A stretch of DNA of 64,000 nt from positions 18,554,434 to 18,618,433 of the forward strand of contig NC_068934.1 in the NCBI RefSeq assembly GCF_023091745.1. The letters are read 5' to 3'. Shown piece by piece: positions 1 through 12,551 of this stretch. The position numbers and the translations under genes are program-made. Numbering within the stretch: the stretch's first letter is position 1; every line of letters begins with the position of its first letter. The notes beneath the pieces are model-generated. The model was not told the DNA's origin. It made no database searches and saw only the letters and a list, made by a program, of their open reading frames with translations. This stretch comes from Budorcas taxicolor. Its lineage: Eukaryota; Chordata; Mammalia; Artiodactyla; Bovidae.

Positions 1-1445
1 CCTCTATTTCTTTGCACTGATCACTGAGAAAGGCTTTCTTATCTCTCCTTGCTATTCTTTGCAACTGTGCATTCAAATGGGTGTATCTTTCCTTTTCCCC
101 TTTGCCTTTCACTTCTCTTCTTTTCATAGTTATTTGTAAGATCTCCTCAGACAACCATTTTGCATTTCTTTTTCTTGGGGATGGTCTTGATCCCTGTCTC
201 CTGTACAATGTCACAAACCTCCATCCATAGTTCTTCAGGCACTGTGTCTATCAGATCTAATCCCTTGGATTTATTTTTCACTTCCACTGTATAATCGTAA
301 GGAATTAGATTTAGGTCACACCTGAATGGTCTTGTGGCTTTCCTTACTTTCTTCAATTTAAGTCTGAATTTGGCAATAAGGAGCTCATGATCTGAGCCAC
401 AGTCAGCTCCTGGTCTTGTTTTTGCTGACTGTATAGAGCTTCTCCATCTTTGACTGCAAAGAATATAATCAGTCTGATTTTGGTGTTGACCATCTGGTGA
501 TGTCCATGTGTAGAGTCTTCTCTTGTGTTGTTGGAGGAGGGTGTTTATTGTGACCAGTGTGTTCTCTTGGCAAAATTCTGTTAGCCTTTGCCCTGCATCT
601 TTGTGTATCCAAGGCCAAATTTGCCTGTTACTCTGGGTGTTTCTTGACTTCCTACTTTTGCATTCCAGTCCCCTGTGATGAAAAGGACATCTTTTTTGGG
701 TGTTAATTTAAGAAGGCCTTTTAGGTCTCCATAGAAGTCTTCAACTTCAGCTTCTTCAGCATTACTGGTAGGGGCATAGACTTGGATTACTGTGATATTG
801 AATGATTTGCCTTGGAAATGAACAGAGATCATTCTGTCGTTTTTGAGATTGCATCCAAGTACTGCATTTTAGACTGTTTTGTTGACTGTGATGGCTACTC
901 CATTTCTTCTAAGGGATTCTTGTCCCCAGTAGTAGATAAAATGGTCTTCTGAGTTAAATTCACCCATTCCAGTCCATTTTAGTTCGCTGACTCCTAAAAT
1001 CCCTATGTTCATTCTTGCCTCTCCTGTTTGACCACTTCTAATTTGCCTTGATTCATGGACCTAACGTTCCAGGTTCCTATGCAGTATTGCTGTTTATAGC
1101 ATCGGACTTTACTTCCATCACCAGTCACATCCACAACTGGTTGTTGTTTTTGCTTTGGCTCCGTCTCTCCATTCTTTCTGGAGTTATTTCTCCACTAATC
1201 TCTGGTAGCATATTGGGCACCTACCGACCTGGGGAGTTCATCTTTCAGTGTCTAATCTTTTTGCCTTTTCATACTGTTTATGGGGTTCTAGAGGCAAGAA
1301 TAGTGAAGTCCCTTCTCCAGTGGGCCACGTTTTGTCAGTACTCTCCACCATGACCCGTCCATCTCGGGTAGTCCTACATGGCATGGCTCATAGTTTCATT
1401 CAGTTAGACAAGGCTGTTGTCCATGTGGTCAGATTTGTTATATTT
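1..1445 (-). mobile_element. BovB (RTE) LINE, 5' part with endonuclease domain, cut by window edge
   Basis: Antisense frames read BovB endonuclease text: VYAPTSNAEEAEVEDFYGDL and the APE-type motif ITGDWNAKVG at 581-832, and the downstream piece DLIDTVPEELWMEVCDIVQE at 147-356. Frames are broken by substitutions. The 5' end of the element lies near 1445; the reverse transcriptase part would be left of base 1. It is the only copy here that keeps the 5' endonuclease region. Confidence 0.9.
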
Positions 1446-2217
1446 ATATTTATTGTATATTATCTTTATTATATTTCCTTCCTTTCCTCACCTAGCATCT
1501 GCCAGATCAGATCCTTTCTGTCCTAATTTTTAGGGGAAAACTCTACTTGAGTGGTCGATTAGCCAGTTGTATAACATAGGGAAGGAGGTGGGGGCCCAGC
1601 TGCTTTTTATAGGGACTTTAAACAAATCCATGCCTCACTCCATTTTGGGGTGTTTTATGGTTTTTTTTTCTTTTCTTTTAAATCTGTGATTCCTGAATCT
1701 TGCTTGGCATATGGCTGGAATTTATTTGCTCTGTTGTGATGCTCTCCTCAGTAGCCATTTAGATTAGATTTCTCAGTTTGCCATAGACTTTTTCATTTGC
1801 TTGCCATCTCTGAAAAATTTGTTGACTTTTCTCATCTGCTTACTATTCTGTTTTCTTAGTCCTTGTACGTTTATACTTTTAAAGTTTCTTTATATGTTAA
1901 TGAGGTTTTAAGAAAGAATAAGTGATAAACAGAGGTGTTCGATCTAGTGTGTCTTACTGGAAGTGTTTTTAAGAGGTGGTTTTTCCCAGTGTTTTATAAA
2001 CTCTTTTTTTTAAGCTTTAGTTGTTTATATATCATTCTCATTTTTGACATTTGTTTCACATCTGTATGATGGATTTCTTAATGTTTTTCTTAAGTGGACA
2101 GTTTTTTTTTAGTTAAAAAAAATTAATTTAAGGAGACTATATTAGTAATAGTAAAAGGAAATTAATGTCATCAATGTAGTAACTATATTTTTTATTTTGT
2201 TCTTTAAAATATAATCA

Positions 2218-2699
2218 TGCATACCTCTTGAGATATTGCAGATTCTCTTCCAGATGATCACAGTAAATTAAATATTGCAGTAAAGTGAGTCACCCGAGTT
2301 GTTGATTTCCCAGTGCAAATGAAAGCAATGTCTATATTATACTATAGTTTATTGTGTGCAGTAGCATTATGTCTAAAGAGAATGTACTACCTTAATACTG
2401 TACTGATAAAAAATGTTAACCATAATCTGAGCCTTTAGCAAGTAGTAATCGTTTTGCAATAGTAACATCAAAAATCATTGATCACAAATCACCATAACAA
2501 ATATGATAATAAAAGTTTGACATACTGCAAGAATTACCAAAAGGTGACAGAAACGTGGAGTGAGCAATGCTGTTGAAAAATGGTATAGAAGACTTGCCTA
2601 ATAAGCAGGATTGAGGGAAACCTTCAATTTATAAGAAATACAGTATAGTATCTACAAAGTGCAGTAAAATGAAGCACAATAAAACAAAGTATGTCTGTA
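2218..2699 (+). mobile_element. Tigger-derived non-autonomous DNA transposon (MITE), copy 1
   Basis: Both ends resemble mariner/Tigger terminal inverted repeats: CATACCTCTTGAGATATTGC at the left, and a right end whose complement begins ACAGACATACTTTGTTTTAT. Internal text matches the two ends of Tigger1 with the transposase centre missing; the junction lies near 2448-2462. The element is about 480 bp, and a sister copy sits at 52808-53214. Confidence 0.8.
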
Positions 2700-2839
2700 C
2701 AAGGTTATTAACATAAAAATGATTTTCTGCATGCCTCCTAGATCCTCTTGTATACCACTAGCATAGAACCATAGAACCATATTTTGAAACAAGAGAATCT
2801 GGTTAAGGTGATTAATAGTGATTTACTTGGAATTGTCTG

Positions 2840-3420
2840 TTTGCTCATTTATTAAGCATCCGTTGAGCATGTAATGAGGCATGCTAGATTCTGAGAATAC
2901 AAAGGTGAATAAAACATAGTCCTTGCCCTTAAGGATCTTTCATTTTCGTGGTTTTGTCTGATATGCAAATAAGTATCATAAAATTACAGTTTATGTAAAG
3001 GGTTCAGTGGAAGCATGAACGAAGAAATGGTCGATATCTCTAGGGGAAGAGCGAAAAGCACCATACAGAAGGTGACATTTCAAGATTAGGAGGTGCTCTC
3101 TGGGGAGTTGAGAATGAAGCAGGATGTAGATGAAAGCATTCTAGGTAAGGAAGGGGGCCTGAGCAAAGATAGGGGGACATGGGATCATAAGTAATTGGGA
3201 AAAAGGAGGATAGGGAAACCTGAAAGAGATGAGGCTAATAGATAAAGTAGGGAGGACTAGGCATCGTGGAGGGACTAGTATGTATATATGTCCTGCTAAG
3301 GAATTTAGACTTTATTTTGAAGGCAAGTGAAAAGCCTTTGAATTAGTCAAGCACTGAGCGTTTTTGGAGCACTATGTCACATCCTGAGGAGGACTCAAAT
3401 TTTTAGACATGATCCTTTTA
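2840..3420. repeat. Old mammalian repeat-like text (L2/MIR-age), unclassified
   Basis: The stretch contains phrases common in ancient interspersed repeats (for example GAATACAAAGGTGAATAAAAC and CTTTATTTTGAAGGCAAGTG). It has no open frame of note and ends before the pyrimidine tract of exon a. Family assignment needs a library search. Confidence 0.45.
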
Positions 3421-3569
3421 GGAACTTAGCTTTTAGTTGAGGAGAATCAAGAATCAGACAGCAGAACTCAGTTGACAAAAATCTGCGTTCTTTATACCCA
3501 AGTAAATTTAGTTTCTATAGCAATCTCCTTTTGAAATTCTAAAACCTAACTTTCCATCTTCCTTTCTAG

Positions 3570-3676
3570 AGTCTCATCAAGTCCTTGCTCAACTGTTGGA
3601 CACTTTGCTTGCAATTGGCACTAAACTCCCAGAGAATCAAGCTATCCAGATGCGATTAGTTGATGTAGCCTGCAAG
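3570..3676 (+). CDS. INTS4: INTS4 coding exon a (about residues 122-157; probably exon 4)
   Basis: The exon opens with two bases completing a Lys codon and then reads SHQVLAQLLDTLLAIGTKLP, ending VDVACK. The acceptor is a pyrimidine-rich run ending CTAG, and the donor is AAG|GTAAGA, close to consensus. It encodes amphipathic helices of the N-terminal HEAT region. Phase is 1 at entry and 0 at exit. The exon number is inferred from residue position, because earlier exons are upstream of the window. Confidence 0.96.
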
Positions 3677-4806
3677 GTAAGAATATAATGGTTAGACACA
3701 GGGTTGCTTCTTTATTGAACAGTTTTGCATTATCTGGAGAAATGATACGAGCTGTCAGATCTGCTTACCTTCATCCTAAGGCTATAACTGATAATTGCCA
3801 AAGACTCTTAAATGGCTTTAAGAACTGCTTCATGTTGTGTTTGTTTCTTGATGTTGGATTAGGAATAAAGTTGAATAACTTGTTATAAAATGAACTTCCT
3901 CACTGTGCCAAAAGAAATGAAAATAATTATAGGAACTACCATGTATTCCATGCCTAACATATGCTCTCTGCTTATTATGGTACTATTTTTTACTTTTTTG
4001 AAAGAAAAGTAAGTTTATTCCTATGGTGTATGCTCATTGTTAAAAACAAAATTAACTAATGCAGAAATAAAATAAGTGACAGCCACTCCATCTTTCCCTC
4101 CTAGACCCTCTTCTCAGGCATAACACCTGCCAACAGTTTGGAATTATGATACTTTCCTTTGTTCCTCATAGTCCTTTAGGAAAGTGCTGTTATCTCTTTT
4201 ACTAAGATGGGAATTGACGTTGAAGGAGTTTAGTTTGTCCAAGTTTTCATACTTAGGAAGTTGCAGAACCAGGGCATAAACTCTTCTCTGATTCCAAAGC
4301 CAAATTCTTTTTAATTTGGAACTTTTAATTAGCTTTCTTTTGTGCATAGCACCAGCTCCTAAACCTTGTAGAATTGGGTTTACTTTTAGTCTTTTTGATA
4401 AATTTGTTTTGCGAATATAAGGAGACAAATACATTTGAATTGTGGAAGGCTTACAGTCATGGAATTAGAAAACTAATTCTGAACCCCAGGAAAGAGTATT
4501 TCATTTATCTTAATAAACAATAACAACAACAAAAAAACCCCACAACACTTTGAGAAGTACAGTATTAAAAGCTTAAGTGGGAGAAAACTAGGGATTACGT
4601 GTTTGAGAGAGTAAGTACATCTTCCATGTGAGAGAATATATGTATCTGGGAGGTTGTGCTTATGAGAGAGGTGTTTTACTCAGTGGATTATTCTGCTTGA
4701 AGCAATAGTTTCTTAAATTGTTCTAAAGAAATCCTGTGTTATAAACATTTATACTCATGGAAATTTGGAAAGAAGTATAAAGAAAGAACTACACTCATAA
4801 TTCACT

Positions 4807-4934
4807 GCTGCTGCTGCTGCTAAGTTGCTTCAGTCGTGTCCGACACTGTGCGACCCCACAGACGGCAGCCCACCAGGCCCCGCCGTCCCTGGGATTCTCC
4901 AGGCAAGAACACTGGAGTGGGTTGCCATTTCCTT
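4807..4934 (-). mobile_element. Bov-A2-type SINE, monomeric, flanked by a 13-bp target duplication
   Basis: Antisense Bov-A text starts with the GCTGCTGCTGCTGC end and continues to CCATTTCCTT. CTCATAATTCACT stands on both sides (4794-4806 and 4935-4947), a perfect target-site duplication that fixes the insertion borders. The perfect duplication suggests a fairly recent insertion. Confidence 0.9.
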
Positions 4935-5555
4935 CTCATAATTCACTACATAAAGGCAACCATTATTATTAGCCTCTTGATGTATCCGTTCTGATTTTTT
5001 TTCTGTATACAGATTGTTTGCTTTTCTTTTTCCACATATAGCTATAATCATATTCTATGTTTAGTTTTGCTTTTTGACTAACATAACAAGTATTTTCTTT
5101 ATACTGTAAATGTTTTATAAATATTTTTAATGGATGCATGATATTTTGTCCAGTAATCAAGCCATACTTTGTCCTAACCATTCTGTTATTAGTGGACATT
5201 TATATTGTAGCCATTTTAAAAAATAGTAAATAATACCACACAGTGAATATGATTAGTCTAAAGTATTTCCTGTATCTAGGGTTATTTCCTAAACATACAT
5301 TGTCACAGTAGAATTACTGGATGAAAGCATTTAAAATTTTTGTGTTTTTTTAAGGCTTTTGATACTTTTGGCAAATTGTTTTCTACAGTATTCTAGTTTA
5401 AGCCTATCCACAGTATATGAGAGTGCATTATTTCACATATTATTCTAGCATTTGGATATTAATGTTTAAAAGCAAGATGTAAACCTGTTAATTTTGTAAG
5501 AAGGAAATGGTATTTCATTAAAAAATTTTTCCTATTTCTTCTTCATTTGTATGTC

Positions 5556-6705
5556 CTGTCTTCAGTTCACTTCAGTTCATTTGCTCAGTCGACCCCATGG
5601 CCTAAAGCACGCCAGGCTTCCCTGTCCATCACCAACTCCTGGCGTTTACTCAGACTCATGTCCATTGAGTCGGTGATGCCATCCAACCATCTCATCCTCT
5701 GTCTTCCCCTTCTCCTCTTGCCTTCAGTCTTTCCCAGCATCAGGGTCTTTTCAAATGAGTCAGTTCTTATCAGGTGGCCAAAGTATTGGAGTTTCAGCTT
5801 CAACATCAGTCCTTCCAATGAATATTCAGAACTGATTTCCTTTAGGATTGACTGGTTGGATCTCCTTGCAGTCCAAGGGACTCTCAAGAGTCTTCTCCAA
5901 TACCACAGTTCAAAAGCATCAACTCTTCGGCACTCAGCTTTCTTTATAGTCCAACTCTCACATCCCTACATGACTACTGGAAAAACCATAGCTTTGACTA
6001 GAGAGACCTTTGTTGGCAAAGTAATATCTCTGCTTTTTAATATGCTGTCTAGGTTGGTCATAGCTTTTCTTCCAAGGAATAAGCATCTTTTAATTTCATG
6101 GCTGCAATCACCATCTGCAGTGATTTTGGAGCCCCCCAAAATAAAGACTCACTGTTTCCATTATTTCTCCATCTATTTGTCATGAAGTGATAGGACCAGA
6201 TGCCATGATCTTAGTTTTCTGAATGTTGAGCTTTAAGCCAACTTTTGCACTCTCTTCTTTCACTTTCATCAAGAGGCTCTTTAGTTCCTTTTCACTTTGT
6301 GCCATAAGGGTGGTGTCATCTGCATATCTGAGGTTATTGATATTTCTCCTGGCAGTCTTGATTCCAGCTTGTGCTTCATCCAGCCTGGCATTTCTCATGA
6401 TGTACTCTGCATAGAAGTTAAATAAGCAGGGTGACAATATACAGCCTTGACGTACTTTCCCGATTTGGAACCAGTCTGTTGTTCCATGTCCAGTTCTAAC
6501 TGTTGCTTCTTGACCTGCATACAGATTTCTCAGGAGACTGATCAGGTGGTCTGGTATTCCCATCTCTTTAAGAATTTTCCACAGTTTGTTGTGATCCACA
6601 CAGTCACAGGCTTTGGGGTAGTCAGTAGAGCGGATGTTTTTTCTGGAACTCTCATGCTTTTTCGATGATCCAAGGATGTTGGCAATTTGATCTCTGGTTC
6701 TGTCT
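5556..6705 (-). mobile_element. BovB LINE, 3' part with reverse transcriptase remnant
   Basis: The antisense translation at 6180-6599 reads RT motifs: TGHGTTDWFQIGKVRQGCIL (motif B region) and LRYADDTTLMAQSEKELKSL with the catalytic YADD. The 3' end with the CAGTTCA-type tail repeats is at the left. The open frames on the opposite strand here are antisense shadows. The copy is 5'-truncated and non-functional. Confidence 0.93.
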
Positions 6706-7149
6706 TGGGAATGAACTTTTCATGTTCTTTTCTAGTTTTTCATATGGATTTTTTGTGCGTTTCTTCACATTTGTAGAGGCTCATTAACTGGGTAGAAATT
6801 TGAACTATTTGGAAATGGCATATCTGCCACAAGCTTTTGCAAATTCAAGTAAATAAAGGCTGTCTATGATTCATAGCTATAGTTACTGTTTCTGTTGCTT
6901 AATGCTATTTTGTCTGTGATTTTTGTCATACAGTGATCTTTGAGATATGACTCACATTAAAATAAAATTCTCCCTTTTAATAGAAATAATGCAGAGTATG
7001 TTTGCCTGCTACAATGGAATTAAATTAGATGAGTAACAGAAAAAAATTAGGAAAACCACAAATATGTGGAAGTTAAACAATATGCTCCTATTTAACCAAT
7101 GAATCAGAGAGGAAATCAGCAGGTAAATTAGAAAATACTTTGAGGTGAA

Positions 7150-7905
7150 CGAATGAAGACACTGCGTACCAAAACTGAGCTGCAGCTACTGCATGCTTAG
7201 AGGGAAATTTATAGCAATTAGTGTCCATAGTAAAAAAGAAGAAAGATCTCATTTCAGTACCTTATTCTTTTACCTAAGATGCTGCATAAGGAAGAACTCA
7301 TTAAATATAAAAGCATGCAGAAGGGAGGAAATAAGAAAGACTAGAGTGGAAATTAATGAAATCAAGAGTAGAAAAACAGTAGAGAAAAATCAAAGAAGCG
7401 AAAGCTTGTTCTTTGTAAAGATCAACAAAAGTGAGAAACCTTTATTTTTGGAAAGGAAAAAAAGAAGGCTCAAAGTACTAGGATCATAAATGAAAAGAGG
7501 CTATTTCTGCTGACCTGACAGAAATGAAAAGGATTATAAAAAAATACTGTGAATAATTTATGCCAATAAGTTAGATAATTTACGTAAAATGAACAAATTC
7601 CTACTAATTCCTACAAAGATAAGAACTGCGAAAATTATCTCAAGAAGGAGTAGACAATCCAAATATACTTATAACAAGTAATAAAATTAGTAATGAAAAA
7701 AATAAAAAACTTACCTACAAAGAGAAGTTCAGGCCCAGATGGCTTTGAATCAAACGTTTTAAATAAGAATACATACCAGTTCTTCATAGATTTTCCTAAG
7801 AAGTAGAAGAGAAGCAGCATTTCTCCACTGATTTTATGAGGCTAGTATAACCTTAGTACCAAAACCAAACAGAGACATTTTAAGAAAAGCCAGGTATGTT
7901 CTAGA
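7150..7905 (+). repeat. Old L1 ORF2 fragment, sense
   Basis: The text runs in the order of L1 ORF2 (AGAGGGAAATTTATAGCAAT, GAAATCAAGAGTAGAAAAAC, CAGGCCCAGATGGCTTTGAA) but is full of stops and frameshifts. It ends near 7905 with unique sequence before a 40-bp Bov-tA head fragment at 7947-7985. Confidence 0.75.
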
Positions 7906-8351
7906 GAACTTATTGGACAAGAAGCCAGTTAGGATGTTATTGCACTGGGCTTCCCTTGTGGCTCAGATAGTAAAGGATGTTGTTGTAGCCTACATGAAAG
8001 GTTATAGAAGTTTGAATTAAAGTGATGGAAAGATATGGACAGATTTGAGAAATATTTAGGAAGGAAGATTGCAGGACTTGATAATTGGTTGAGCATGGAG
8101 GGACGGTGAAGGAATTGCTGAAGGTATTTCCTGTTTCCAGCTTATGTGCCAGATTAGATGGTGGTGCCTTTCACTCAGAGAATTCTGGGAAAGCATTTGG
8201 TTGGGTGTGGGACAAAGTCCAAATAACCCAACAATTTCAAACTTACTAAAAAAAATTATGAAAATAGGACAAGAGATTTCCATGTACCCTTCTTTTTGAT
8301 TCATCAGTCATTAACATTCTCCTGCATTTGCTTTATCATTCTCTATGTTGG

Positions 8352-8552
8352 GGGCTTCCCTGTTAGCTCAGTTGGTAAAAAATCCAGCTGCAATGAGGGA
8401 GACCTGGGTTTGATCCCTGAGTTGGAAAGATCCCCTGGAGAAGAGAAAGGCTACCCACTCCAGTGTTCTGGCCTGGAGAATTCCAAAGACTGAATGAATA
8501 GTCCATGGGGTCACAAAGAGTTGGACACGACTGAGCAACTTTCACTTTCACT
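8352..8552 (+). mobile_element. Bov-tA SINE
   Basis: tRNA-derived head GGCTTCCCTGTTAGCTCAGT with box-B-like GGGTTTGATCCCTGA, then the Bov-A body CCCACTCCAGTGTTCTGGCC and the tail GACACGACTGAGCAACTTTC. The tRNA-like head is a SINE promoter, not a tRNA gene. Confidence 0.9.
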
Positions 8553-8708
8553 CTCTCTATATATATTTTACTGAACCATTTAAGAGTAAATTGCAGACAT
8601 TATGCTTCTTTTCTACTAAATACTTAATTTTTTATTTCTTAAGAAGGAGGAAATCATTTTTATAAACCCAGTTTTCAAAATCAGGAAATTTAACTCTGAA
8701 TTTTGTCT

Positions 8709-8819
8709 GTTTTTTTGACTGCATGGTCTGTGAGAGCTTAGTTCCCCAACCAGGTATTGAACTCATGCGCCCTGCAGTGGAAACATGGAGTCCTATACTG
8801 GACTGCCAGGAAATTCCCA
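8709..8819 (-). repeat. CHR-type tRNA-Glu SINE fragment
   Basis: The antisense CHR head is recognisable from CTTAGTTCCCCAACCAGGTA to GGACTGCCAGGAAATTCCC. The body is missing. The element is old and diverged. Confidence 0.7.
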
Positions 8820-9048
8820 GTAAATTTAACTTTGACATAATGCTAATCTGTAGTAGTATTAGACTTTGTTCAAATTCTACCTGTCTTTTATATTACGTTT
8901 TATATAAATTTTTCTTTCCTGGTCCAGAATCACACATTGCATTTAGTTTTCATGTCCCTGTTTTCTTTAATCTGGAAAGGTCCCTCAGGCTGTCTTTGTC
9001 TTTTATGGGCTTAACTTGAAGAGTATAGGCTGTTTACTTTATAGAATG

Positions 9049-9275
9049 TCTTTTTTTTTTTTTTTTTTTTTTAAGTTTTGGCTGCACTGGGTCTTCATTG
9101 CTGTGTGTGGGCTTTCTCCAGTTGCAGCTTTCAGGCTCTAGAGGGCAGACTCAGTAGTTGTGGCACACAGGCTTAGCTGCTGCACAGCATGTAAGATCTT
9201 CCCAGACCAGGAATCAAACTGGCGTCCCTTGCACTGCAAGGCGGATTCTTAACCGCTGGACCACCAGGAAATCCC
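9049..9275 (-). repeat. CHR-type SINE with poly(T) end
   Basis: It starts with a run of about 23 T, followed by GTTTTGGCTGCACTGGGTCT and ends ACCGCTGGACCACCAGGAAA, the standard antisense CHR element text. Confidence 0.85.
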
Positions 9276-9937
9276 TAGAATGTCTTTCAACCTGGATTTA
9301 TCTGGTATTTCCTCTATTTAGATTCAAATTACACGTTTTGGTGGGAATAATACGTAAATAATACTGTGTCCTTCTCAGTGCATCATATCATAAGGCACAC
9401 ATGAGGTCTGACTCATCATTGGTGTTAACTTTGATACTTGATTAGGGTAGTGTCTGCCGGGTTTTTCATTGTAGAGTTGTTATTTCCTACTGTGATTAGT
9501 GAGTAATTTGTGGGGAGATACTCTGAGATAATGTAAATGTCCTCTTCCCCATCAAACTGTTATTCTCTATTTTAGCAACTATTAATAAATCTTGCTGAGT
9601 CATTTATAACTCCGATTATTGCAAAATGGTGATATTATAATGCTGTTAATCCATCATATTTTTTACTTGTCATGCTATTATAAGAAAGTTTTCCTTCCCT
9701 CTCTTTCCTTCCCTCCCTTATCAATGTCCTAATTTATTCAAAATATTATAATCTATTCTGTCATTATTTTTTTAAGTTCATATTGTACCTTTGTATATTT
9801 TTAAAATATGAGATATAAATCTGTCATATTTTTTGTTTCATAGTAGGAAGAAAGTCATGCTTTTGGGTATTCTTAGCATCTTAAAATTCATCTCTGTCAG
9901 TAATTATTCTGTCAGTAATCCTTTGAGGTACTGTGTG

Positions 9938-10255
9938 CTGTGTTATACTTAGTCGCTCAGTCGTGTTTGACTCTTTGCAACCCTACGGACTGTAGCCCAC
10001 CAGGCTCCTCTGTCCATAGGATTCCCCAGGCAAGAATACTGGAGTGGGTTGCCATGCCCTCCTCCAGGGATCTTCCTAACCCAAGGATTGAACCCAGGTC
10101 TCCCACATTGCAGGCGAATTCTTTACCGTCTGAGCCACTAAGGAAGCCTAAGAGTACTGGAGTGGGTAGCCTATCCCTTCTCCAGGGAATCTTCCTGACC
10201 CAGGAGTCGAACGGGGGGCATTGCAGACAGATTCTTCACCAGCTGAGCTATTGTA
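9938..10255 (-). mobile_element. Bov-tA SINE with an extra half unit
   Basis: A complete antisense Bov-tA (9938-10148, ending GAGCCACTAAGGAAGCC) is followed at once by a second partial unit (10149-10255), AGAGTACTGGAGTGGGTAGC to CACCAGCTGAGCTATTGTAC. The arrangement is one and a half units in the same direction. Confidence 0.85.
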
Positions 10256-10680
10256 CAGCTAATCCTCATTTGATAGATGATGAGATTTAAATTTGGCCAG
10301 GAAATTACTAAATCTTTTCTTCTGTAGAATCTGCATAACTGAAATTGGAGGTCTTCTACTTTCTTCTTTGTGAAGATTTTTTTCTAGGGAATAAATATCT
10401 TGTCATTTTTGTATATATGGCTTCCTTGGAGCCTAGTTTAATTCTTTGTTTCTCTTTTTCTATCTCACCTCTTCTGGTCTCTCTGTTTCTTTTTTGTTCC
10501 TTTAATTCTGTGGCAAAAGTACATTAAGCTCTTAAGGCAGCAGAAACATGGCAGCGTTTTAACATTTATCAAATACCACCTGAGCAAATATTATGTGTTC
10601 TTTTGTTAGGAGAGGTTGTCTCAGAATAATTTCCATTGCTTGGTATGTTAAATTTTTATCTGTGCTTAATCCGTGTTAAT

Positions 10681-10830
10681 GGGAATTCCTTGATGGTCCA
10701 CTGGTTAAAACTCAACGCTTTCACCATTGTGGCCCAGCTTCAATCCCTGGTTGGGTACTAAGATATCATAAGCTGTGCGGTGCTCAGCAACACCCCTCCC
10801 CCAAAAAAAGGAAAGAAAAAAAATCCATAT
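10681..10830 (+). repeat. CHR-type SINE, sense
   Basis: The head GGGAATTCCTTGATGGTCCA is followed by CTTCAATCCCTGGTTGGGTA and an A-rich tail with C-runs near 10790-10825. Confidence 0.8.
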
Positions 10831-12000
10831 TGAAACTGAATGAGCCAGTAAGTTATTTTTGTCTTATTTAACCTCAGTCTTGGATTTTCTTGACATACTT
10901 AATCATTGATTTTTTTAATTCTTTAACAGTAGTTTTAAACTGATTGGTTTAGCTTATTTTTGACATGGATTAGTCTTATTGGGGATGTGGTTTGCTTACT
11001 CCATTAATACAGAAATGATGGTGTTTTAATGGCCTAGGTATAGCACCAAAATAGCATCATCTGCAGAGCAGGCACTAGGCATCTATTAGTGATGATATCC
11101 GTGATGTAAGTAGTGACCTGTGGGGGAAGGATATCATAAAACTAATTGCTGCCCTAAGGGTGTGATTTAGACTTACCGTTTCTTTGAGGCTAACATTCAG
11201 TGTGCAGTAACAGGCTAGTTATGCGTCAGTGTTGCCTTGGTTACCTTAATAGAAACTAGAAGACTTTAGTTTGTTGTTTGAAAATCAAATAAAGTATTTG
11301 TAATGATGGTAGCAACCTTCTAGGTGATGGTGATTCAGTTGACAGTTCAGTTATGACAAATGATGCTTCCATACTAAATAAAAAGTTTATTTAAAAAATA
11401 AACAACATTGCTGTATTAACTGTGACAGTGTTGCTGTCAGCTTCGTATCTGGAAATTTCTCTTAACTTCTCAGTTTCAGTGTGTCATTTTGTTGGATAAG
11501 TTTGAGCATTGTGAACACTTAAGAGTGTTTATGTTTCACACTTCTTTAACCTAAATAACTTGGAGACATGAATTAACTCTGATCTCAAATGTTCTATTGA
11601 ATCATTTTTATAAGGAGACAGTCCCTCTGTGAGAGCCCCACCCCTCTGCACCTACACTTGCTTACTGGATTTCCTTTGTTCTCTCCTCTGAGTAAGCCTA
11701 CGTGCCCAGCCCACCGTCTCATAGAACATAGCTTCTGTGAGAATGTGCAGGTCCCATTTAGTTCAGAAGTCTTCTCCTAGAGCATCTGATGTGAACCATT
11801 AACAGATGCTCAGTACCTTTCCGGACAGATTGCCCCCTTGTTAGACAGCTATCGCTAGAAGATTCATGCTTGTGTATTCCAGATCAGCAGGCCCGTTTAT
11901 CCAGGTGGCCCACTTTTACCTCTGGCGCTTCTCTGTTTTCCTTTTTTTTTTTGCCACCTTTTCCCCACCTGCTTCCTTTTTCTTAAGCAGGCTGGGTTTG

Positions 12001-12340
12001 TTTTAATTTTGGCTGCACTGCGTTTTCGTTGTTGTGTTCAGGCTTTCTCTAGTGGTGCGCAACTCCTTACCTCTGGTTGTGGTGTGTGGGCTTCTCGTTG
12101 TGGTGGCTTCTCTTGTTGCAGAGCGTGGACTCTAGGCAGGCTCTGTAGTTGCAGCATGCAGGCCCTAGAGTGTGTAGGCTTTAGTAGTTACGGCACGTGG
12201 GCTCAGTAGTTGCGGTGTGTGGGCCCTGGAGTGTAGACTCAGTGGTTGTAGTGCATGGCCTTAGTTGCCTCGCGGCATGTGGAATCTTCCTGGACCAGGT
12301 ATCAAACCCATGTCCCCTGCATTGACAGATGGATTCTTTC
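12001..12340 (-). repeat. CHR-type SINE, antisense
   Basis: It begins TTTTAATTTTGGCTGCACTG and ends near CCCTGCATTGACAGATGGAT. The unit is full-length and diverged. The apparent cysteine-rich open frame on the + strand is only its repeat text. Confidence 0.8.
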
Positions 12341-12551
12341 TTTTTTTGTTTATATGGTTGTGTTGGGTCTTAGTTGAGGCAGGTGGGGTGTTTTTGTTGC
12401 AGCATGAGGAACCTGTCCTGTGATGTCTGCTCTTGGTAGTTGTGGTGCACGGGCTTAATTCCCCCTCAGTGTGTGGAATCTTATTCAGGGATCGAACCCA
12501 CGTCCTTTGCATTGCAAGGTAGATTCTTAGCCATGGAACCACCAGAGAAGT
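12341..12551 (-). repeat. Second CHR-type SINE directly adjoining
   Basis: A second antisense CHR copy starts at the T-run near 12341 and ends TAGCCATGGAACCACCAGAG, in the same orientation as its neighbour, giving a head-to-tail pair. The first copy lacks its own end, so this one probably inserted into it. Confidence 0.75.

Noticed and set aside
5547..6185. 212-codon open frame on the + strand
   Set aside because: It is the antisense reading of BovB 3' sequence; the same shadow appears opposite every BovB copy in the window.
8352..8430. tRNA-like sequences at SINE heads (here and at the other Bov-tA and CHR copies)
   Set aside because: They carry A/B-box-like text but are SINE promoters, lack a full cloverleaf, and are followed by SINE bodies.
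12009..12209. Cysteine-rich small protein
   Set aside because: It is antisense CHR SINE sequence; the same reading appears in other CHR copies.
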